From assembly GCA_028284905.1 (NCBI GenBank), contig JANQQU010000062.1:186001-250000 (forward strand): a DNA stretch of 64,000 nt, read 5' to 3'. Origin of the DNA: Calditrichia bacterium (GTDB taxonomy: Bacteria; Calditrichota; Calditrichia; RBG-13-44-9; J075). The notes beneath the pieces are model-generated. The model ran no database searches. It was not told where the DNA came from and saw nothing but the letters and a program-made list of their open reading frames with translations. A program made the translations under genes and the position numbers. This document shows, piece by piece, positions 26,637-34,543 of the stretch; the first letter of the stretch is position 1; every line of letters starts with the position of its first letter.

Positions 26637-28568
26637 ATGATCTCACGGAAACGGAAAACTTTATTTACATTCATCGCAATACTTCTTCCATTTCTGATAC
26701 TTGGCTTAGTGGAAATCATCCTCCGCATAGCCGGCGCTTATGCACCGACGCCCTTATTTCTGGAGAAAGGGCTGAATATGCAGATCAACACCCAGGTTGC
26801 TACCCGCTATCTCAACCCACAAGAGATCACCATTCCTACGCTTTATCCGGAGACATTCCGTAAAGAAAAACCCTCGAATACTTTTCGCGTTTTTTGCCTG
26901 GGCGGATCGACAACCGCCGGTTTTCCCTTCGATGCCCAGGTCCCTTTTCCCCAACAACTACGCTTCCTTCTGACAAACGCATATCCGGAACGTCAATTCG
27001 AGATAATCAACCTGGGTATTTCAGCAATGAACAGCTTTACAGTGCTGGATCTGCTACCGGAGGTTTTACAACAGTCTCCGGATCTTTTGATAATTTACAT
27101 GGGGCACAATGAATTTTACGGGATTTATGGCGGTGCTTCAGCAATATCAATTGGTCGCCAGGGTTGGTGGATACGGACTTATTTACATCTGAACAAATTC
27201 CACCTGGTACAAATGTTACGAAGCGGGTTGACCGGCTCGAAAAGTAATTCCGCAAAACCAAGCGCCGAAAAGACACTGATGGAGCAGGTTATTGGAGATC
27301 GCTCAGTTGCTTATCGCTCTGATCAATACAACCTGACAATGAACAACTTTCGGGAGAACCTTTCCGAAATTCTCAGTTTGGCAAAATCCACAGAAGTACC
27401 GGTATTACTGAGCAATCTTGTCGCCAACGAAAAAGATCTGGCACCTTTCGGCAGTCCCCCAAAAATCACCGATGATCTCCGCGACAAACGCCAAACAGCG
27501 GCGTCTCTTCTGAAGCAGGAAGACTTCAGCGGTGCTTATCAACTGTATGCCGACATCACCAGCAAGGATTCTACCCAGGCAAATAACTGGTACCGGCTTG
27601 GTAGACTTGCACTGAAAATGCAGGACAGTGTTGCGGCAAGTAAGCATTTCAGGTTAGCAAAAGACTATGATCTTGTTCGCTTCCGGGCCAGTGAAGACGC
27701 AAACCGGATTATCGCTGAGGCAGCTGAAACTTCAGCTCACCTTGTTGATATGTCAAAGCGTTTCCGGGAGGAATCTCGTCTGGGAATTCCCGGTGACGAT
27801 CTGATATGCGACCATTTACATCCGGACCCTAACGGGTATTATCTAATGGCGTTAACATTCTTTGAAGAGATACTGAAGAATGACATACTTCCCGCAATTG
27901 GTAATGGCTTTCAGCCGCCCCCGGCCCCGGCGAACATCACTGATCTGGACTGGGATATGGGATTGTTAAAAATACACAAGCTAAAGCATCGCTGGCCTTT
28001 TCGGGAGAAGACCGTGGATTATAAGGACTATCGTCCCCGTGGCAATCCATATGCAACAAAAGCAGCTTATGATTATATTTTCAAGCATCAGGACTGGGTA
28101 AAAGCCCAGTATCAAATGGCCCGGTTCTACAGCAGTCGGAAAAATCATTCAATGGCGCGCAGGCATTATCAGGCAGTTAATTTTTTCTTTCCGGATAAAC
28201 ATGACGCGCTTATGCAGATCGCCAAATCCTACCAGGCAGATGGTGATCTTGCATCAGCCAGAGCAAGCTACAAAAAAGCACTAATCGCCGCACCGGGACA
28301 CGGACGCTATCTGGCAGACCTGGCGATGCTTTGCTGGCAGGACAAGCTTGCATCAGAAGCAATCAACTACATGGAAAATGCGCTAAACGCCACATTCGGC
28401 CTGACGAGCGATGAAAAGAACAATCTTCGTTTTTATTTGGCCGGGTTTTATTTCAACGAAGGAAATACTGACAAAGCAAGGGAAATGCTATCTCAATTAT
28501 TGGCGGCACAACCGAATCATCGCGGAGCGAAGACATTACTATCTCAGATAAATGCGCAATTGCAGTAA
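26637..28568 (+). CDS. SGNH-type hydrolase with TPR repeats
   Basis: 643 residues. One N-terminal helix (about 8-32, LFTFIAILLPFLILGLVEII) anchors or exports it. The SGNH hydrolase domain (about 80-410) has Ser91 in LGGSTTAG, Gly in NLGISAMNS, Asn in GHNEFYG and the Asp392/His395 pair in CDHLHPDPNG, so its catalytic set is complete. A TPR-like insertion (about 285-350) and C-terminal TPR repeats (about 480-640) flank it. Such enzymes deacylate or acyl-transfer on lipids or glycans. It follows the cellulases in the same direction and may remove ester groups from plant glycans, or modify the cell's own envelope; the sequence does not decide. Confidence 0.8.
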   Translation: MISRKRKTLFTFIAILLPFLILGLVEIILRIAGAYAPTPLFLEKGLNMQINTQVATRYLNPQEITIPTLYPETFRKEKPSNTFRVFCLGGSTTAGFPFDAQVPFPQQLRFLLTNAYPERQFEIINLGISAMNSFTVLDLLPEVLQQSPDLLIIYMGHNEFYGIYGGASAISIGRQGWWIRTYLHLNKFHLVQMLRSGLTGSKSNSAKPSAEKTLMEQVIGDRSVAYRSDQYNLTMNNFRENLSEILSLAKSTEVPVLLSNLVANEKDLAPFGSPPKITDDLRDKRQTAASLLKQEDFSGAYQLYADITSKDSTQANNWYRLGRLALKMQDSVAASKHFRLAKDYDLVRFRASEDANRIIAEAAETSAHLVDMSKRFREESRLGIPGDDLICDHLHPDPNGYYLMALTFFEEILKNDILPAIGNGFQPPPAPANITDLDWDMGLLKIHKLKHRWPFREKTVDYKDYRPRGNPYATKAAYDYIFKHQDWVKAQYQMARFYSSRKNHSMARRHYQAVNFFFPDKHDALMQIAKSYQADGDLASARASYKKALIAAPGHGRYLADLAMLCWQDKLASEAINYMENALNATFGLTSDEKNNLRFYLAGFYFNEGNTDKAREMLSQLLAAQPNHRGAKTLLSQINAQLQ

Positions 28569-28720
28569 TTGGAATAAAAACAAGCACATTGGAACGGAAA
28601 CAGAGCATTATCAAAATAATAATTTTTCATTTATTACTTTAATAAGCCAACGGCACCCCTTTCTTTTTACCACACCGGCAAACCTAATAAATACAACACT
28701 TTAAAAATTTTGTTTTTTTT

Positions 28721-28736
28721 TGGCACACTCTCTGTA
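28721..28736 (+). promoter_or_regulatory. Weak candidate sigma-54 promoter of the symporter gene
   Basis: TGGCACACTCTCTGTA has a perfect -24 half (TGGCAC). In the -12 half, CTGT stands where TTGC is expected, with correct spacing. It lies 38 bases before the GTG start, a sensible distance. If functional it would put the transporter under the same activator as the cellulases; the -12 mismatch makes this uncertain. Confidence 0.3.
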
Positions 28737-28773
28737 ATGTAAGATTGCTAACACCTAGAGGAGAGATACGTAC

Positions 28774-30390
28774 GTGATTGCCCTTTCATTTCCGGACATA
28801 CTCGTAATCCTATTCTACTTTATTGTAGTTGTAGGCATTGCTACATACTTCGGATACCGAAAGAGTGAAACCAGCCGCGGCTTTTTTCTTGCCGATAATC
28901 AACTCGGTTGGTTTGTTATCGGTGCATCTCTTTTCGCAGCGAATATATCTACGGAACACTTTCTTGGATTGGCAGGTTCTGGCGCCAATCACGGTTTGGT
29001 TGTTGGTAATTTCGAATGGCTGGCGATTTTCTTTATTATGGCACTGGGCTGGATTCTTGCCCCGATTTTTCTTCGCTCGAGAGTATTTACCGTCCCGGAA
29101 TTTTTTGGCAAACGCTTTAACAATACCACCCGCTTGTATCTGGCTGGCATTTCAATCCTTGCATACATCATCACCAAAAGCAGCATTTCTCTTTTTGCCG
29201 GCGGCATATTAATGGAACACATGCTTGGTTGGGACATGTATACTTCAGCGATTCTGATGATGATTATTACCGGAATTTATACAATCGTTGGGGGAATGAG
29301 CGCTGTCGTTTACACATCTGTTGTTCAGGCATTTTTCCTCATCGGCGGTGCGATTTTGATGACCTATTTCGGCTTCTTGGAGGTCGGTGGATGGGGTGCA
29401 CTAAAAGCGCAGCTGCCGGCAGATTATTTCTCCATATTCAAACCGATGAGTGACCCGGATTTTCCCTGGACGGGCATCCTGTTTGGCGCTCCAATTCTTG
29501 GCATATGGTATTGGTGCACGGATCAGTATATCGTTCAACGAGTGCTTTGCGCCAGGGACGAAAAATCCGCGCGTTATGGCGCTGTCTTTACCAGTGTGTT
29601 AAAGTTGTTGCCGCTATTCATCCTCGTTGTTCCCGGATTAATTGCGGCGGTGCTTTACCCGGGTGTGCGGGGAGATGATGCCTATCCAATGCTCCTTGCC
29701 GGCAATTTACTCCCGACCGGGATCAAGGGATTGGTTGTTGCCGGTGTCCTCGCTGCCCTGATGTCTTCTCTCGCGACCTGTTTCCACAGCACTGCAACGC
29801 TATTTACAATGGATTTCTACCGGCACTTTTATCCCGATGCACCGGAGATTCGCCTGGTTCTCATTGGCAGACTCTCAACGATGGTCATGGTGATCATTGG
29901 CCTGGTTTGGATATCCTTATCGAAATATATCAATGCGCATCTATACATATTTTTACAAAGCATCCAGGCGTTCATTAGTCCGCCAATAACAGCTGTTTTT
30001 CTCCTCGGCCTTTTTTGGAAGCGCCTGAATGGCAACGGTGCTATTATTGCCCTGGCCGGCGGTGGCGTTATTAGTGCATTTCGCGTAGGACTGATGTTTG
30101 TACCAGCGAAAACGGTTGCGCAATTTCCGACTTTACAATGGCTGGCGGATTTAAACTATCTGCATTTTGCCATTTACCTGTTTTTGATTTCATCTGCGTT
30201 GTTGATCGCTGGTAGCTTTTTATCTCAGGACGACCGCAAAGATGTTTCAGCTTATACAATTTCCGGCATCACGCTGGCACGGGGCAGAGCGGTATTAGCA
30301 GGTTTTTTATCTGCTTCTCGCCGGCAGTTGTTTTTTTTCTCTTTAATGATAATTGCAGCAATAATCAGCCTTTGGCGAAATATTTTTTAG
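28774..30390 (+). CDS. Sodium/solute symporter (SSS family), SglT-like
   Basis: 538 residues with about 13 to 14 membrane helices in the inner membrane. TIVGGMSAVVYTSVVQAFFL and the early YFGYRKSE...GFFLADNQLGW region are typical of the sodium/glucose cotransporter branch of SSS proteins, and WYWCTDQYIVQRVLCAR is characteristic of sugar-type members. It starts with GTG, preceded by GAGGAG. It should import a sugar or related compound with Na+. Placed after secreted cellulases and before a carbohydrate-binding surface protein, glucose or cellobiose is a reasonable guess, but SSS members also carry sialic acid, inositol and proline. Confidence 0.88.
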   Translation: MIALSFPDILVILFYFIVVVGIATYFGYRKSETSRGFFLADNQLGWFVIGASLFAANISTEHFLGLAGSGANHGLVVGNFEWLAIFFIMALGWILAPIFLRSRVFTVPEFFGKRFNNTTRLYLAGISILAYIITKSSISLFAGGILMEHMLGWDMYTSAILMMIITGIYTIVGGMSAVVYTSVVQAFFLIGGAILMTYFGFLEVGGWGALKAQLPADYFSIFKPMSDPDFPWTGILFGAPILGIWYWCTDQYIVQRVLCARDEKSARYGAVFTSVLKLLPLFILVVPGLIAAVLYPGVRGDDAYPMLLAGNLLPTGIKGLVVAGVLAALMSSLATCFHSTATLFTMDFYRHFYPDAPEIRLVLIGRLSTMVMVIIGLVWISLSKYINAHLYIFLQSIQAFISPPITAVFLLGLFWKRLNGNGAIIALAGGGVISAFRVGLMFVPAKTVAQFPTLQWLADLNYLHFAIYLFLISSALLIAGSFLSQDDRKDVSAYTISGITLARGRAVLAGFLSASRRQLFFFSLMIIAAIISLWRNIF

Positions 30391-30423
30391 TAAACCGGTA
30401 TCAAGTTTAATTCAGGATAGAAT

Positions 30424-31893
30424 ATGAAATACGGGTACAGTTTTCTAATTATTACAGCGCTTTTCTTTTGCCTGACCAGTTGCCAGAACAGTAACGACAG
30501 CCAGGAAGAAAAAATTGTGATTGCCGATATTGGCGAACGTACGGTTGATTGGCAGCAGCTTTGGCTTAGCTATCATCTGGAGCCAAAGTGGGGGAGAGGG
30601 CTGACAACTGAAGAGTCCTTCAACAATCAACTGGAATACCTTGTTGAGCAAAAATTGTTTGCCCAGGCTGCAGTCAGTGAAGGCGCCCTGGAAGATCCGC
30701 GCATTGCCGGTCAGGTTGCATTTATTCAGGAAAAAGAAGCGATCAAAGCGCTATACCGGAAACATGTAGAATCCAAAGTTGAAATTCAGGAAGCAGCTTA
30801 CGAGCAAGCTTATCATAACAGCAAGACCAAAGTTCAGTTCCAGTACATCAAAACAACAGACTCTTTAAAAGCTGCGGATTACCTGGTCGCTTTTGGCACG
30901 AAAGCGTTTGAGCAGATTATTGTTTCTCCAGCAGATGAAAAGGCAGTTTCTCCAATGTTTACTTTTGGTGATATGGCCGAGCCCCTGGAAGCAGTGGTTT
31001 TTCAAATGCAGCTGGATGAAATCCGTGGCCCGATCAAGGTGGATGATCAATTTATGGTCGTGAAGCTCATCAATGGGGAACGCGATGTTTTTCGCTCCAA
31101 AATGGAATTGGCGGAGCAAAAGAGCAAGCTGAAGAAAGTGCTCTTTGAACGCCGGGCTAAAGTAATATCCGACCGTTATGTCTCCCAGATTTTGCAAGGC
31201 AAAAAAGTAACCATTCACCGCGAAGCCTTCATTCAGCTTGCCAAGACATTTAATCAGGTCGTTCAGCAAAAGCAATCGGATAACTCCTTACCACTTTACC
31301 TGGACAATAATGAGATCAAGGAAACCCGTTCAACATTGAAAGATTTCCAGGATGATCTACTGATCACTTTTACCGGTGGCAGCTTGACCATTCGTGAGTT
31401 CCTCGAGGATTTATTCAATATGCCCACCGGCTTGCGTCCACAAGTCAATATGGCACCGGCACTCAAAAAAGCGCTTTATCAGGCGGTTAGAAATCACTAT
31501 CTGGCAGAAGCAGCAGCTCGGGAAGGATTAGGCGAAACCGCAGAAGTACAATCTGCAGTTGAAAGCCAAACGGACGCGATACTGGCGCGTTTCCGGATGC
31601 AGCAAATGCGGAACAACTTAACGGTCAGCGAAACAGAGATTGAAGAATTTCAGGGCAGCGAAGCTTATGCCAGGTTAAACAATCTTTCCAAAGGGAAACT
31701 GGACAATCGCGCGGTTAAGGATGTTTTACTGGATTTCAAATTCAAAAATGCCAGAATTGAACAGTCCGACAGTTTACGCAATGTTTACACCGTTAGTATC
31801 CAGCAAGAAAATCTTAGCAAGAAAATCGACAAACCGGATGAGCTTATCGCACATCAACCGGTGAGAATGTATTATCGGGAAAATTTCCATTAA
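30424..31893 (+). CDS. Parvulin/SurA-like folding lipoprotein
   Basis: 489 residues. A lipoprotein leader ends at LTSC with Cys20 as the lipidated residue. The following helical part (EEKIVIADIGERTVDWQQLW, then NQLEYLVEQKLFAQAA) matches the chaperone region of SurA/PrsA-type peptidyl-prolyl isomerases. A parvulin-like segment spans about 120-225 but is divergent, and a second helical chaperone-like stretch follows (TITFTGGSLTIREFLED-like start near 315). It probably helps exported proteins fold at the periplasmic membrane, with the large surface proteins next door as obvious clients. Isomerase activity itself is doubtful because the parvulin part is poorly conserved. Confidence 0.72.
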   Translation: MKYGYSFLIITALFFCLTSCQNSNDSQEEKIVIADIGERTVDWQQLWLSYHLEPKWGRGLTTEESFNNQLEYLVEQKLFAQAAVSEGALEDPRIAGQVAFIQEKEAIKALYRKHVESKVEIQEAAYEQAYHNSKTKVQFQYIKTTDSLKAADYLVAFGTKAFEQIIVSPADEKAVSPMFTFGDMAEPLEAVVFQMQLDEIRGPIKVDDQFMVVKLINGERDVFRSKMELAEQKSKLKKVLFERRAKVISDRYVSQILQGKKVTIHREAFIQLAKTFNQVVQQKQSDNSLPLYLDNNEIKETRSTLKDFQDDLLITFTGGSLTIREFLEDLFNMPTGLRPQVNMAPALKKALYQAVRNHYLAEAAAREGLGETAEVQSAVESQTDAILARFRMQQMRNNLTVSETEIEEFQGSEAYARLNNLSKGKLDNRAVKDVLLDFKFKNARIEQSDSLRNVYTVSIQQENLSKKIDKPDELIAHQPVRMYYRENFH

Positions 31894-31956
31894 GAGAGAA
31901 GCGTCGAAAAATGTTATCACCTAAAATCACTAGTTCATTTAATATCCATCTAACGC

Positions 31957-31963
31957 AGGAGGT
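31957..31963 (+). promoter_or_regulatory. Very strong ribosome binding site
   Basis: AGGAGGT, a full anti-Shine-Dalgarno match, eight bases before the ATG at 31972. It agrees with the biased codon use of that gene and indicates high translation. Confidence 0.75.
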
Positions 31964-31971
31964 CTAGCATT

Positions 31972-34461
31972 ATGAAGAAATGCTGGCTATTGTTTTGTGC
32001 GATTCTGATGATCAGCGTAACTGCGCAAGCGCAGTCCTTTATGTTTGATCCATTGGATGAGCACCCCGATTCAAACTATATCAGTACGTATGCATCTGTT
32101 TCTGATACAAGCTGGGTTGCACTTACTGTTGAAGAAACCATCGTTAACCAAGGCGCTGCCGCACTCGGGTATGAGTGGCAGGTGCAAAGAGCCGAGAGTT
32201 GGGGTGGTTTTACCAAATACGAAATCTGGCACCCGGATTCATTCTCTGTATGGGATTTTTCCGCATTCGAGAATCTCTCTCTCTGGTATTATAATGAAAC
32301 ACCATCCTCTGACCCGGGCCGTATTCATTTACGCCTGCAGCTTTTTGATGTAAGTGATGCTCCGGTCAACACTTATGATGCAGGTAATACCGAGCTTTGG
32401 TATTCTTTTGAGTATGTGCTTGATGACGCAGCTGGCTGGACAGAAATCGTTTTACCGTTGGAAGACGTTGGTTCTGCAGCGACATCCGGTAGCAACGGTT
32501 TCTGGAGAACAGGTTGGTCTGGCGTTGATGGTAACAACACCCTGAATCTGAATGCCATTAAAGGTATCGGTATGGAAATTTCTATCGATGCGCCGCAGGA
32601 TTTTTCAGTACACACCGGGAAAATCATCTTCGACGCACTTGGTTTCTCCGGCGCTCGCGCATTGCCGGTTATTTTCTTTAATGGTAATGTTATTCCTGGC
32701 AACATCAACAATCACTTTGCCTGGAATGGTAGTACGGAAATTGTTCCGGATGCAGGTGCAACCCCTGGTACCGGCGCTTTAAAATGGACCCAGGGTGCTG
32801 GTCAGCCGTGGACTGGTTTTGTTTTCGAGTTTGATCCGCAGTTCCTGACTTTCCGCTGGGGTATTGACTCTTTGAAATTCAAGATTAAAGCCCCGACTGG
32901 CACCAGCACACTGCGCGCTCAGTTCGCTGATGCAGCTGGTAATATCGTCAAGAAAACGATAGACGAGCCAGGTGGTGGCTATAACGATCAGTGGTGGGAT
33001 GTCGAAATTCCGCTGCGCGACATTGTAGATTTTGAAGCTGGCAGCAGCTTTGATACTTCTGCAGTTGTTAAGTTCGAATTTATGGCTGAAGGCACCGGTA
33101 ATGGCCATGTGATTTATTTCGACGACATGTGGACCGGTACTCCGGAAATCGACATTATTCCTCCGGCAGCACCGAATCCCGTATTCGCTGTTGCGGACAA
33201 TCTGTCCAACCTGGTTACCTGGTCGGATACTCCGAACGAAAGCGACGAGACTTATAATGTTTACTACTCTTTTTCCCCGATTACAGACATCAATGCACCG
33301 GGTATTGAAGTCGTAGAAAAAGGTATTGCCGTTCCGGAAAACACCGGCTCCCTGGCACACCTGCTTTTCTCCCCGCTGACTGCTCAGCAGCTGGACATTT
33401 ATTATGCGGTTACTTGTGTTGATGCAGCTGGTAACGAGTCTGAGCCGGCATTGATGCCGACGGTTGTTAGTAACACTGCTCGCGCTATTGCGACAATTCA
33501 ATTAGACCCGACTGTTTCTTCCAGCTTTGCCGCAGATGGTAATCTCGGTGAGTGGGCTGGCGTTCAGCCGATCTCTATCCGTCCTTCTGAAGGCGCACAC
33601 ATCGTACCGAACACCGTAGTTAGTGGTGATAATGATCTGAGCATGGACCTTTATCTTGCCACTGATGACAATTATCTCTATTTTGCTTTTGAGATGGATG
33701 ATGATGTTGTTGATACAACTGCTGTAAACAGCTGGGAAAAAGACAGTCCGGATCTCTTCCTCGGTCTGTACGACTGGCATGGTCCGCAACACCAGGCATA
33801 TCAGAGTGGTGCAACCCCGGATTTTCAGTTCCGCATGCTTCCCGGTAAAGTGGTTATCGCCAGTCAGGGTGATGCACTCTTCCTGAACGCTTCCGGCGAC
33901 GATTATCACTGGCAGCTGACCCCGCCGTTTGGTTACATGGCTGAAGGTCGTATTTCCTTTACTGAGCTTTCCGCAGTTGGTGGTGGCGATATTTTCCTTC
34001 CGAGAAACGGTTATCGTATTCCTTTCGACGTCGCAATTAACGACGCGGATGCCGGTAACGGTACTCGTGAAGGTATCATGACCTGGTCTCCCTACAACAA
34101 CGACAACTCCTGGGCATCTCCCTCTAACTGGATGTATACCTGGGTTGGTGATCAAATGATGACCAGCATCGATGAAGATTTGACCGCCGGTGTTCCGGTT
34201 GAATTTGAACTGAAGCAAAACTATCCGAACCCCTTCAACCCGTCGACAACAATCGAATATGCGATTGCCAAGCCGGGCCTGGTAACACTGGATGTTTATA
34301 ATACATTAGGCCAAAAAGTAGCTATTCTGGTTAACCAGACTCAGTCTGCCGGCCGTTACACTGTAAACTTCAACATGCCGAATTTACCGACCGGTATTTA
34401 TTTCTATCGCCTGCAAACCAACCAGTTTGTTGACGTACAGAAAATGATCTTGTTGAAGTAA
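31972..34461 (+). CDS. Secreted multi-module carbohydrate-binding protein with T9SS tail
   Basis: 829 residues. Signal peptide 1-20 (ending TAQAQS). Two galactose-binding-like beta-sandwiches of CBM11-like type follow (about 22-220 and 230-390), then an FN3 domain (about 395-500) and a CBM9/DOMON-like domain (about 505-735; FAADGNLGEWAGVQPI, YLATDDNYLYFAFEMDDDVV). A T9SS sorting domain ends the chain (about 742-829; FELKQNYPNPFNPSTTIEY). There is no catalytic domain, so it looks like a surface glycan-capture protein. Gly codons lean to GGT and Leu to CTG more than in neighbouring genes, and the ribosome site is perfect, so it is likely abundant. A 13-bp hairpin separates it from the TonB receptor gene. 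It could fill the capture role that SusD plays elsewhere; this is inference. Confidence 0.8.
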   Translation: MKKCWLLFCAILMISVTAQAQSFMFDPLDEHPDSNYISTYASVSDTSWVALTVEETIVNQGAAALGYEWQVQRAESWGGFTKYEIWHPDSFSVWDFSAFENLSLWYYNETPSSDPGRIHLRLQLFDVSDAPVNTYDAGNTELWYSFEYVLDDAAGWTEIVLPLEDVGSAATSGSNGFWRTGWSGVDGNNTLNLNAIKGIGMEISIDAPQDFSVHTGKIIFDALGFSGARALPVIFFNGNVIPGNINNHFAWNGSTEIVPDAGATPGTGALKWTQGAGQPWTGFVFEFDPQFLTFRWGIDSLKFKIKAPTGTSTLRAQFADAAGNIVKKTIDEPGGGYNDQWWDVEIPLRDIVDFEAGSSFDTSAVVKFEFMAEGTGNGHVIYFDDMWTGTPEIDIIPPAAPNPVFAVADNLSNLVTWSDTPNESDETYNVYYSFSPITDINAPGIEVVEKGIAVPENTGSLAHLLFSPLTAQQLDIYYAVTCVDAAGNESEPALMPTVVSNTARAIATIQLDPTVSSSFAADGNLGEWAGVQPISIRPSEGAHIVPNTVVSGDNDLSMDLYLATDDNYLYFAFEMDDDVVDTTAVNSWEKDSPDLFLGLYDWHGPQHQAYQSGATPDFQFRMLPGKVVIASQGDALFLNASGDDYHWQLTPPFGYMAEGRISFTELSAVGGGDIFLPRNGYRIPFDVAINDADAGNGTREGIMTWSPYNNDNSWASPSNWMYTWVGDQMMTSIDEDLTAGVPVEFELKQNYPNPFNPSTTIEYAIAKPGLVTLDVYNTLGQKVAILVNQTQSAGRYTVNFNMPNLPTGIYFYRLQTNQFVDVQKMILLK

Positions 34462-34468
34462 GTTTTTT

Positions 34469-34499
34469 TCGCATCGGGAGGGTCAACCTCCCGATGCGA
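34469..34499. terminator. Strong intercistronic hairpin
   Basis: TCGCATCGGGAGG pairs perfectly with CCTCCCGATGCGA around a five-base loop, starting eight bases after the stop of the surface-protein gene. Only ATTATTAATT follows, not a proper U-run; a T7 run precedes the stem. It may partly terminate or stabilise the upstream message so that the abundant protein is made in excess over the TonB receptor. Confidence 0.7.
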
Positions 34500-34543
34500 T
34501 TATTAATTCATCAACTATCGTATTACTAAAGGCAGAAGATAAG

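Noticed and set aside
32779-34218. Two long minus-strand open frames (240 and 238 codons) end to end
   Set aside because: They lie antisense to the highly codon-biased surface-protein gene, which depletes stops on the other strand. They have no ribosome site and show no family features.
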